From positions 62,001 through 126,000 of the forward strand of contig JANSXP010000007.1 of the NCBI GenBank assembly GCA_024742875.1: a DNA stretch of 64,000 nt. Reading direction: 5' to 3'. The translations under genes were made by a program, and so were the position numbers. Positions within the stretch are counted from its first letter, which is position 1. Each line of letters begins with the position of its first letter. Shown here piece after piece: positions 54,974-62,672 of the stretch. The notes below the pieces were generated by a model. The model saw nothing but the letters and a program-made list of their open reading frames with translations. It did no database searches and was not told where the DNA came from. Origin of the DNA: Planctomycetaceae bacterium (GTDB lineage Bacteria; Planctomycetota; Planctomycetia; Planctomycetales; Planctomycetaceae).

Positions 54974-56779
54974 ATGGCCACATTTTCCATCGCACTGACG
55001 TTACTGGTCATCGTTTCGGCGATTGTGGCGATCATGTATTTTCGTTACCCGGCCGACATCTCATTGCTGGCCGCGCTGACCATTCTACTGCTGCATGGGG
55101 CCATCGACCCGAAACACGGTCTGTCCGTTGCCAAAGGGCTGGAGGGTTTTGCCAATCCGGGCGTGCTGACAGTGGCCGTCCTGTTTGTGGTGGCCGACGG
55201 ACTGCAGCGTACCGGCGCCTTTGCTTATCTGGGGATGCTGCTGCTGGGCAACCCCAAAGGGACCGCCTCCGCTCAGCTGAGAACCATGCTGCCGGCCGGA
55301 CTGCTGAGCGCGTTTTTGAATAACACGCCCGTGGTTGCTCTGATGCTGCCCATCGTGAGTGACTGGTCCCGCAAGCATCGCATCTCGGTCAGTCATCTGT
55401 TTATGCCGCTCAGTTTTGCCGCCATTCTGGGAGGCACCTGCACGCTGATTGGCACCAGTACGACGATTGTCGTCAACAGTGAGCTGGTAAAAAAGAACCC
55501 TCACAGCGGGCTGAGCATGTTTGAGCTGGCGTGGGTGGGACTGCCGGCCACAGCCATCGGAATTCTGTTTCTGACGCTGTTCACCCGCCGCATTCTGCCT
55601 GAGCGCAAGCCCGCCTTTACGGTCAACGATGACCCGCGGGAGTACACGGTGGAAATGGAACTGTCGGCTTCCAGCCCACTGGTCGGCAAAACCATTGAGT
55701 CGGCCGGACTGCGCCGGCTGCCGGGCATGTATCTGATGGAAATTGACCGTGGCGGTCACGTGCTTCCCGCCGTGGGGCCGGAGACACTGCTGCAGGCCAA
55801 TGATCACCTGGTGTTTGTGGGCGTGGTGGAATCTGTGGTTGACCTGCAGAAGATCCCCGGACTGAAGCCCGCGACCGATCAGCTCTTTAAACTGGATGGT
55901 CCCCGCTCACATCGCTGTCTGATGGAGGCGGTGGTATCGCGGAGCTATCCGTTTTTGCGCCAGACCATCCGGGAGTCCCGCTTTCGTACGCACTACAACG
56001 CTGCGATCATTGCCGTTAATCGCGACGGCATTCGGCTGTCCGGTCGGATTGGTGACATCAAACTGCAGCCGGGTGACACGCTGCTGCTGGAAAGCAGTCA
56101 GTCGTTTCTGGAGCAGCAGCGTAATTCCCGCCACTTTTTTCTGGTGAGCGAAGTTCAGAATTCCACCCCCGTGCGACACGAGCAGGCGTGGGTCGCCCGA
56201 CTGATCATGGTGGGCTTTGTGCTGACGGCCTCGATCCTGGGATCCATGGGAACGCGAAATGCTGCGCTGCTGGCCGCCCTGCCAGCGGCCCTGCTGATGA
56301 TCTTTTTTCGCTGCTGCCGAGCGGCTGACGCTCGCCGATCGGTGGACTGGGACGTGATTCTCGTGATGGGCGCAGGCATTGGGATTGGCGAAGGCATGAT
56401 TGCCAGCCAGGCGGATCAGTTCATCAGCGGGACAATGGCGATGCTGGTCAACGGAGGCCACTATCCCATGCTGATCGCCATCTTTGTGCTTTCCATTGCA
56501 CTCACCAATATGATTACGGCCAAAGCGGCGGCCGTGCTGGTGCTGACCATTGCGATGTCCGCCGCTCACACGCTGGGCGTCAGCGAAGAGCCGTTTGTGG
56601 TGGCCGTCATTATGGGGGCCGCCTGCAGCTTTCTGACGCCGTTTGGTTACCAGACCAACATGATGGTGTACGGACCGGGCGGGTATCGCTCCAGTGACTA
56701 CTTTCGCCTTGGATTGCCGCTCAGCGTCATTGTGGGAATTGTCACCGTCGTGATCGCGCCGCTAATCTGGCCGTTTTGA
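54974..56779 (+). CDS. SLC13-family permease with two TrkA-C domains
   Basis: A 601-residue membrane protein. The N-terminal half has about five hydrophobic segments (SIALTLLVIVSAIVAIMYF; LLSAFLNNTPVVALMLPI; FAAILGGTCTLIGTSTTIVV). The SLC13 signatures are the N-N-T-P and G-T-S-T loops. Two soluble TrkA-C (RCK_C) domains lie in the middle (about 220-300 and 315-395; LVGKTIESAGLRRLPGMYL and PFLRQTIRESRFRTHYNAAI). The rest is membrane again, ending MVYGPGGYRSSDYFRLGLPL. The TrkA-C type is common among bacterial sulfate or dicarboxylate carriers. The gene follows the CysQ-like phosphatase gene, which suggests sulfate uptake, but the substrate is inferred. Confidence 0.88.
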   Translation: MATFSIALTLLVIVSAIVAIMYFRYPADISLLAALTILLLHGAIDPKHGLSVAKGLEGFANPGVLTVAVLFVVADGLQRTGAFAYLGMLLLGNPKGTASAQLRTMLPAGLLSAFLNNTPVVALMLPIVSDWSRKHRISVSHLFMPLSFAAILGGTCTLIGTSTTIVVNSELVKKNPHSGLSMFELAWVGLPATAIGILFLTLFTRRILPERKPAFTVNDDPREYTVEMELSASSPLVGKTIESAGLRRLPGMYLMEIDRGGHVLPAVGPETLLQANDHLVFVGVVESVVDLQKIPGLKPATDQLFKLDGPRSHRCLMEAVVSRSYPFLRQTIRESRFRTHYNAAIIAVNRDGIRLSGRIGDIKLQPGDTLLLESSQSFLEQQRNSRHFFLVSEVQNSTPVRHEQAWVARLIMVGFVLTASILGSMGTRNAALLAALPAALLMIFFRCCRAADARRSVDWDVILVMGAGIGIGEGMIASQADQFISGTMAMLVNGGHYPMLIAIFVLSIALTNMITAKAAAVLVLTIAMSAAHTLGVSEEPFVVAVIMGAACSFLTPFGYQTNMMVYGPGGYRSSDYFRLGLPLSVIVGIVTVVIAPLIWPF

Positions 56780-57239
56780 CAGATCTCCACCGGAATTCGC
56801 GGAGTGCGGCAACCATCCTGTGTGTCCAAAGGCGAGCGGCAGCCGCCCCCCAGTCTCCCTGGAGTTGTTCGCACGTGGATTCGCGCGGATTTCCGGTCTT
56901 CTGCCTCACTGGCGGCCGCTGAAGTGGCGATATGCAGGGGAAGAGGATTGTCTGACAGGAGCGAATTTGCCCGAAGATGGTCGTCAGCGAGGCCGTGATG
57001 CGTGCTGAATGGCTCGCGAATTCGGCCCCGCCCGGCGGGGAACCTCAGAAGCTCACAACCCAGGTGGCACGGCCCGTGGCGGCGCGGCGGTCTTGTCGGC
57101 TCACAAAGTGTGACAATTCTGAGAAGATTTGGGCGGCCCGTGCAGGAAAGTACCTTTTCTCCGAGGATTCCGGCATATTATAAGACACGTTCACCCGTTG
57201 GTTGGGTGACCTATTTTAGTCCTATTGAAGGAGGCAATT
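56780..57239. other. Intergenic region and leader upstream of infC
   Basis: A 460-bp gap. It holds TCACAAAGTGTGA (57101-57113, 5-bp inverted arms), a TATTAT -10-like box at 57176-57181 without a good -35, a small hairpin TCACCC (57191-57196) with GGGTGA (57204-57209), and the perfect Shine-Dalgarno AAGGAGG at 57228-57234. No gene is seen. Confidence 0.45.
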
Positions 57240-57242
57240 ATC
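57228..57242 (+). promoter_or_regulatory. Perfect Shine-Dalgarno and non-AUG start of infC
   Basis: AAGGAGG (57228-57234) is followed by CA, then ATT (57237-57239) and ATC (57240-57242), in frame with IF-3. ATC has the ideal five-base spacing and ATT has two. An ordinary TTG at 57225 lies just before the Shine-Dalgarno itself and cannot be served by it. The nearest in-frame ATG is at 57288 with no good ribosome-binding site. Confidence 0.75.
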
Positions 57243-57785
57243 AAACGATCTCGTCCCACTGCGGCTCCACAGGTAAACACTCCGCGGATGAATGAGCGGA
57301 TCCGGATTTCACCCATTCGTGTCGTCAATGCCGACGGCGAAATGCTGGGAGAAATGGAGACCGAAAAGGCGCTCGCCCTGGCCATTGAACAGGGCCTGGA
57401 TCTGGTGGAAGTCAGCCCCGATGCGCGCCCGCCCGTTTGTCGTATCATGAATTACGGCAAGGTGATCTATGAGCGTCAGAAGAAGACCAGTGGTTCCAAA
57501 AACCACAAGACTCAACTGAAACAACTTCGTCTGCGGGCCAAGACCGGCAAGCACGACATTGAAGTCAAAATCAACAAGGCCCGCGAGTTTCTGGGTCGCC
57601 GTGACAAAGTCAAAATCAACGTCATGTTTCGTGGTCGCGAGAATGCTCACCACGACCGCGGCCGAGAGATGCTGGAAGAGATTGTGAAGTCTCTGGAAGA
57701 TGTCGCCACGGTGGAACAGGCGCCCAAGATGGAAAGCGGCCGCATGATGTCTGTGCTGCTCGCCCCTTCCACGGGCAAATCGTGA
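57240..57785 (+). CDS. infC: Translation initiation factor IF-3
   Basis: A 181-residue IF-3. The N-domain has [20 protein letters not shown], with [20 protein letters not shown] and [14 protein letters not shown]. The C-domain has [20 protein letters not shown] and [18 protein letters not shown]. The start is placed at AUC 57240, five bases after the perfect AAGGAGG, with AUU at 57237 as the alternative. infC of many bacteria starts at AUU or AUC so that IF-3 can reject its own start codon and repress itself. A TTG at 57225 overlaps the ribosome site and is unlikely. The usual partners rpmI and rplT do not follow: a terminator and a convergent antiporter gene do. Confidence 0.94.
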   Translation: MKRSRPTAAPQVNTPRMNERIRISPIRVVNADGEMLGEMETEKALALAIEQGLDLVEVSPDARPPVCRIMNYGKVIYERQKKTSGSKNHKTQLKQLRLRAKTGKHDIEVKINKAREFLGRRDKVKINVMFRGRENAHHDRGREMLEEIVKSLEDVATVEQAPKMESGRMMSVLLAPSTGKS

Positions 57786-57910
57786 GCGGCGACTGACAGA
57801 CTGACAGACTGGCTGCCGCGGCCGGCCTAATCCCGCTTCAGGCGCTGAACCCCGGGCAATTCCCGGGCAACGCGGGTAAGTGGCGGCAGACCGCAGCAGC
57901 AGGAAAACGA

Positions 57911-57940
57911 AAGCGAAGCGTTACGGCGCTTCGCTTTTTT
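57911..57940 (+). terminator. Rho-independent terminator after infC, overlapping the convergent antiporter gene
   Basis: A 10-bp stem AAGCGAAGCG (57911-57920) with CGCTTCGCTT (57927-57936), a 6-base loop TTACGG and T6 (57935-57940). The loop carries the stop codon of the convergent antiporter gene and the right arm encodes its last residues. A weaker T-run on the minus strand could make it bidirectional. Confidence 0.9.
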
Positions 57941-59720
57941 CCTGCGCACTTTCAGACGTCTCGTCCCGCTTCACGTCGGACGGCTCGTCCGCGGCCGAGT
58001 CTGCCTCCACCTCAGCGATCGCCTCTTCCAGGAAGTAATTCAATTCTTCCGCTTCATCCGCATGCAGCACATTGTAGGCGTGCGCCGCACTGCGGGCGTG
58101 ATACAGCTGTTCACACAGGTTCTCATCGTGAGTAATCAGATGGGCGAATGCGGAGAGAATTTCCAGGTGCCGCTCTCGCTCATTGTGCGGCGTGGCCAGC
58201 AGCAGAACGGCATGCACTTCGCGTCCGTCAGGCGTCTTGAAATCCAGCCCGTCAGCGCTGATGCCCAGGACGCCCTCCATTTTGGCTTCCGAGTCGATGA
58301 CGGCATGCGGAATCATCAGACCGTGTCCCACACAGGTGGACTCGTCCTTCTCCCGATCCATAACCTGCTGTAAGAATTCTTCCTGCGGCACCGGCATGTT
58401 GGCCGTGGCATACAGCCGGGAGACGAGGCCCTCCACCACTTCCTTCTTGTCTTTGCCCGTGATCCCGACAGTGATGCGGTGTTCATCCAGAAAGTCCAGC
58501 AGTCGTGGCCGCGCTTTGCCGGCTTCGTTGGCTTTTTGCAGGGCCAGTCTTGTTCCGCTTGGTCCCAGCAGCTGATTAATGGCCAGCGCGGCCAGTCCCA
58601 CCGTTGTGACAACATCCGAAATGTCCTTCAGCGCCGGATCACTTTGCACCAGCAGAATCAGACCGACCGCCACCCCCCCGTGGGGCAGCAGGGCCAGACC
58701 CAGATAATTGCGGACCGGTTTGGTGACGCCCGCAATCTGCATCGCCGCAAAGGCGCCGAAATACTTGCCGATGAAGCGTCCGAGAAAGAACAACAGCACC
58801 AGGGTCAGCATGGGAAGCACGAGGCCAAAATCCAGCTTCATGCCAGCCAGGGTGTAGAACGCGGCAAACAGCACCCCGCCAATTGAATGCAGGTAGGCTT
58901 CTGTTGACCGGACCGTATCGTGTCGCAGATTGGAGACGGCGATGCCCGCAAACGTGCACGCCAGGATTCCGGATGTGTGCACCCCCACAGCGGCGCCCCA
59001 GGATCCCAGAATCACGGCCACCATGGTGGGGCCCAGAAAGGCGGGGCCCACGATGGTTCGTGTCAGCAGCAGGGCCAGACCAGCGCACCCAATGCCGACC
59101 GCGGCGGCGTAGCCAAATTCCAGCCCCACGTTGGTGAACCCGGCCTGCAGAGAACTCATGCCGCTGCCTTCCCGGCTGAAGGCATAAATAAATTCAAAGG
59201 CGCCCACGGCCACCATGTCAATCAGGGCCACGGCGGCCACCAGCGTTCGTGTGAGAATGCCCCGCGCGCGGGCTTCCTGCACGACGAGCACCGTCGTGCC
59301 TGGTGCTCCGGCGATCGCCACCGCCGCCAGAATCAGGGCCGGCTTGGTTTCCATCCCACCGAGCCCGCTCAGCGCCAGAAGCACAATGGTGGGTGTGATG
59401 ATGGCTTCACACAGCAGCAGCAGGCCTAGTCGTTTTCCCGTATTACGAAGCGTGGCAAAATGCAGCGCCGCGCCGACAGTGAAAGCGATATAGCCCAGCA
59501 CGAAATTCATGTACGGGCCAAATTCTGCCACGCCGGTTGGGCTGAGCCCGATATCCACCTTGTGGCTGTCACGCAGATACTGATCCAGAAACCGCAGCAG
59601 TATGCCGGTCCCGATCCAGCCGGTGACCTTGGGGAGCTTGATGCGGGCAACCAGTTCACCGCCGATGATTCCGGCCACCAGAACCATGGCCAAACGAATC
59701 AGGGGATCGTCAAAATTCAT
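57921..59720 (-). CDS. Cation:proton antiporter fused to a PTS EIIA-like domain
   Basis: A 599-residue protein. Residues 1-395 are a Na+/H+ exchanger of the CPA2/Kef type with about 12 membrane segments (LAMVLVAGIIGGELVARIKL; TGWIGTGILLRFLDQ; GILACTFAGIAVSNLRHDT; LGLALLPHGGVAVGLILLV). Residues about 425-560 match a fructose-type EIIA domain: VEGLVSRLYATANMPVPQEE, then GHGLMIPHAVID with the phosphorylatable His in I-P-H, then AVLLLATPHNERERHLEIL. A short acidic tail follows. This suggests transport gated by a phosphorylation or binding signal. No TrkA-N domain is present. The stop codon lies in the infC terminator loop. Confidence 0.88.
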   Translation of the reverse strand: MNFDDPLIRLAMVLVAGIIGGELVARIKLPKVTGWIGTGILLRFLDQYLRDSHKVDIGLSPTGVAEFGPYMNFVLGYIAFTVGAALHFATLRNTGKRLGLLLLCEAIITPTIVLLALSGLGGMETKPALILAAVAIAGAPGTTVLVVQEARARGILTRTLVAAVALIDMVAVGAFEFIYAFSREGSGMSSLQAGFTNVGLEFGYAAAVGIGCAGLALLLTRTIVGPAFLGPTMVAVILGSWGAAVGVHTSGILACTFAGIAVSNLRHDTVRSTEAYLHSIGGVLFAAFYTLAGMKLDFGLVLPMLTLVLLFFLGRFIGKYFGAFAAMQIAGVTKPVRNYLGLALLPHGGVAVGLILLVQSDPALKDISDVVTTVGLAALAINQLLGPSGTRLALQKANEAGKARPRLLDFLDEHRITVGITGKDKKEVVEGLVSRLYATANMPVPQEEFLQQVMDREKDESTCVGHGLMIPHAVIDSEAKMEGVLGISADGLDFKTPDGREVHAVLLLATPHNERERHLEILSAFAHLITHDENLCEQLYHARSAAHAYNVLHADEAEELNYFLEEAIAEVEADSAADEPSDVKRDETSESAQEKSEAP

Positions 59721-60018
59721 AGCGTCATCGTCCAGGCGTCTGCCCCCGTCACGGACGGGCGGGGGGCTGTTGCTAAATCTTGTGTGAGATTGAGGTTAGA
59801 GGTCACCCTCAGAGGCCTCACCTGCCGGATGGCGGACTCCCGACTATAGCTGATGCCGCCCGTGATGTCGGGTTCAAAACGGCCACTGAGACGGCTGCCG
59901 AACCGAAATATGCTCGTTTTTTGGCGTCAGAGGCGCCGAATCTCTCTATGATGAGCGGTCAGACCGCTCCTGCCGCTCTCGTGTCCCTCCTGTTGTGTCT
60001 TCCGATCAGGTGACGCTC

Positions 60019-61368
60019 ATGCTCAATGTCTTTGGACAACGCACTGCACGTCAGTCGTTCTGTGATCGTTTGTCCCGCCGCCGTTCGATCCAGATTGGCG
60101 GTTTGTCGCTGCTGGGTCTGTCACTGCCGGACGTGCTGCGCGCCGACCAGCAAAAAATGGCGGCAGCAGCCTCCGGCAAATCCGTGATCCTGGTCTGGAT
60201 GCATGGCGGTCCGTCTCAGCTGGACACCTTTGACATGAAACCCGCCGCCCCGGCGGAATACCGCGGTGCGTTTTCACCGATCGCCACCAGTCTGCCAGGA
60301 CTGGAAGTCTGTGAACTGCTGCCCGAACACGCGAAGGTGGCCGACAAGTGCACTGTGATTCGCAGCTTTTCGCATGGCAACGGAGATCACTGGGCGGCCG
60401 CTCACTGGATGCTGACTGGTCGACTGGGAGCCAATGGCAGCGACCGCAAACCGCGACAGCCGTACATGGGGGCCGTGGCCTCTCATCTGCTTGGTCCCAC
60501 GCAGCCGGGCTCATTGCCAAACGTCAACATGAATGATGGGGGTTTCGGATTTCACGGTGGTGCCTGGCTGGGCGTGAACTGCAATCCGTTTCGCTACGGA
60601 GAGTTCAGCTATGGTAACGAAGCGGGCCGCCTGCCGACCGGTGACCACAAGAGCTTTTCGCTGGTCGACGGGCTGTCAGAGAAACGGATGATGAATCGTG
60701 TGGCCCTGCAGCAGCAGCTGGACACCGTGCGTCGTCAGCTGGATGGCAATCGTACGTTTGATCAGCTCGACAGCATGAATCAGCAGGCGCTCGACATTGT
60801 GCTCTCGGGCAAAGTCCGCAAGGCCTTTGATGTCTCTGACGAGTCGCCCGCGCTGCGGCAGCGGTATGGTCCTGGCTGGGGCGAGCAGGCGCTGCTGGCC
60901 CGCCGACTGATCGAAGCGGGCGTACGGTTTGTGTCACTGAACACCGGCTACTTTGACGATCATTCGAACATTGAGCGGGCGCTGAAAGACAAACTGCCAC
61001 GCCACGACAAAGCGGTGGGCGTGTTGATTCAGGATCTGGCTGATCGCGGCATGCTGGACGACACGCTGGTGATCGTCGCGGGCGAGTTTGGACATACGCC
61101 GCGCATCAACGGCAACGCGGGTCGAGACCACTGGCCACAGGCGCAGAGCATTCTGCTGGCCGGCGGCGGTTACCGTCACGGACAGGTCATCGGCAGCACC
61201 AATGCCAAAGCTGAGTATCCCACGTCTCGTAAGATCGGCGTCGAGGATTTTTGTGCGACTGTTTACCACGCTCTGGGACTGAAGCCCGACGATCTGCTAA
61301 CAGATCTGTCCGGTCGCCCTGTGCATCTGCTGCCCGGCGGACAGGTGCCCCGGGAACTGCTCGGCTGA
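60019..61368 (+). CDS. DUF1501-family protein
   Basis: A 449-residue DUF1501 protein from the ATG at 60019. The N-terminal RLSRRRSIQIGGLSLLGLSLP resembles a twin-arginine signal. Family segments follow: VILVWMHGGPSQLDTFDMKP, VIRSFSHGNGDHWAAAHWML, NEAGRLPTGDHKSFSLVDGL and ARRLIEAGVRFVSLNTGYFD. The metal-binding end reads LVIVAGEFGHTPRINGNAGRDHW, with E-F-G and R-D-H-W. This is the longer DUF1501 subtype that often pairs with DUF1549/1553 cytochrome proteins, but none is adjacent. The function is unknown. dinB begins 33 bp downstream. Confidence 0.92.
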   Translation: MLNVFGQRTARQSFCDRLSRRRSIQIGGLSLLGLSLPDVLRADQQKMAAAASGKSVILVWMHGGPSQLDTFDMKPAAPAEYRGAFSPIATSLPGLEVCELLPEHAKVADKCTVIRSFSHGNGDHWAAAHWMLTGRLGANGSDRKPRQPYMGAVASHLLGPTQPGSLPNVNMNDGGFGFHGGAWLGVNCNPFRYGEFSYGNEAGRLPTGDHKSFSLVDGLSEKRMMNRVALQQQLDTVRRQLDGNRTFDQLDSMNQQALDIVLSGKVRKAFDVSDESPALRQRYGPGWGEQALLARRLIEAGVRFVSLNTGYFDDHSNIERALKDKLPRHDKAVGVLIQDLADRGMLDDTLVIVAGEFGHTPRINGNAGRDHWPQAQSILLAGGGYRHGQVIGSTNAKAEYPTSRKIGVEDFCATVYHALGLKPDDLLTDLSGRPVHLLPGGQVPRELLG

Positions 61369-61401
61369 CCGGTCGTCCAATCGGCGACCCTGAGGTGATC
61401 G

Positions 61402-62598
61402 ATGATTCTGCATGTGGACATGGACGCGTTTTACGCTTCCGTGGAAGAGCGCGAACAGCCGTCGCTGAAAGGGCGGCCGCTGATCGTCGGCGGCACTCCC
61501 GAAGGACGTGGTGTCGTCTGTGCGGCCAATTATGCGGCGCGGCAGTTTGGTATTCACAGTGCGATGGCGACCGCCACCGCCCTGCGGAAGTGTCCCGGCA
61601 TTACGGTGCTGCGTCCACGGATGGAGCTGTATGCGGCCGTTTCCCGACAGATCCGTGAGATCTTTGAGCGTTACACGCCCGTCATCGAACCGCTGTCGCT
61701 CGATGAGGCCTTTCTGGATGCCACCGGCAGCGTGCAGCTGTTCGGGTCAGTCGAGCAGATTGGCCGCCGTATCAAACAGGATATTCGTGACGAACTGCAG
61801 CTCGTGGCGTCTGTGGGCGTCGCGCCCAATAAGTATCTGGCCAAACTCGCCAGTGACATGGACAAGCCGGATGGCTTCACGGTGATTGCCGCCGACCGAA
61901 TTCAGGCCGTTCTGGATCCACTGCCCATCAGTCGCATCTGGGGTGTGGGACGCGTGACCGAACAGCGAATGCAGCAGTATCGCATACACACCATTGGTGA
62001 TCTGCGAGCGCTGGACAAAGCCCACCTGCGACAGCTGTTTGGTTCCAGTGGCGATCACTTCTGGCAGCTGGCTCGCGGCATTGATGACCGCGCCGTGGTG
62101 CCCGACCGGGAGGCAAAATCGATTTCGCACGAAAACACGTTTGCGCAGGACATCACGGACCTGGACGTGCTGCGGGCGTGGCTGCTGGAGCTGACCGAAC
62201 TGGTGGCCCGGCGTCTGCGGCGCAATCAGCTGCAGGGACGAACCGTGCACCTGAAGGTCAAGTACAGCAATTTTGATTCGATCACTCGATCCGCCAGTTT
62301 GCCGGCGGCCACCAGTACGACCGCCCGACTGTGGGACGCGGTCAGTGAGCTGCTGACCAGTCGACTGCCCGATCGTCCGCTGGTGGTGCGGCTGCTGGGG
62401 ATGGGCGTCAGTCAGTTTGAAACCGAATCCACCACGCAGCTGTCGCTGTTTGACGAACCACCCGTTGAAGAGGGCCGCGACAATCGGCTCGATCAGGTGG
62501 CCGATCAGATTCGCGATCGTTTCGGGTCAAAGTCCCTGCGGCGGGCGTCCACCGTGGAACATCAAACAGAACACCGGCCACAACCGCGTCCGGAATGA
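61402..62598 (+). CDS. dinB: DNA polymerase IV (Y-family)
   Basis: A 398-residue translesion polymerase. Catalytic Asp residues are in ILHVDMDAFYASVEERE, and Asp-Glu are in PLSLDEAFLDATG. The steric-gate region follows as VDMDAFYASVE, and the thumb has ISRIWGVGRVTEQRMQQ. The little-finger domain contains LKVKYSNFDSITRSASLP. A beta-clamp-binding motif QLSLF is near the C-terminus. It copies damaged DNA with low fidelity. No LexA box was recognised upstream; it lies 33 bp after the DUF1501 gene and may share its transcript. Confidence 0.96.
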   Translation: MILHVDMDAFYASVEEREQPSLKGRPLIVGGTPEGRGVVCAANYAARQFGIHSAMATATALRKCPGITVLRPRMELYAAVSRQIREIFERYTPVIEPLSLDEAFLDATGSVQLFGSVEQIGRRIKQDIRDELQLVASVGVAPNKYLAKLASDMDKPDGFTVIAADRIQAVLDPLPISRIWGVGRVTEQRMQQYRIHTIGDLRALDKAHLRQLFGSSGDHFWQLARGIDDRAVVPDREAKSISHENTFAQDITDLDVLRAWLLELTELVARRLRRNQLQGRTVHLKVKYSNFDSITRSASLPAATSTTARLWDAVSELLTSRLPDRPLVVRLLGMGVSQFETESTTQLSLFDEPPVEEGRDNRLDQVADQIRDRFGSKSLRRASTVEHQTEHRPQPRPE

Positions 62599-62672
62599 CG
62601 GGCGATGGCCGGTGAGCATGGACCTGATCGGTGATCTGTGTGACAGGAGTGCCGCCGCTGATCCTCCGTGAC

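Noticed and set aside
57225-57227. TTG as the start of infC
   Set aside because: It lies immediately upstream of the AAGGAGG sequence, so the ribosome site would be inside the coding region, and no other Shine-Dalgarno precedes it.
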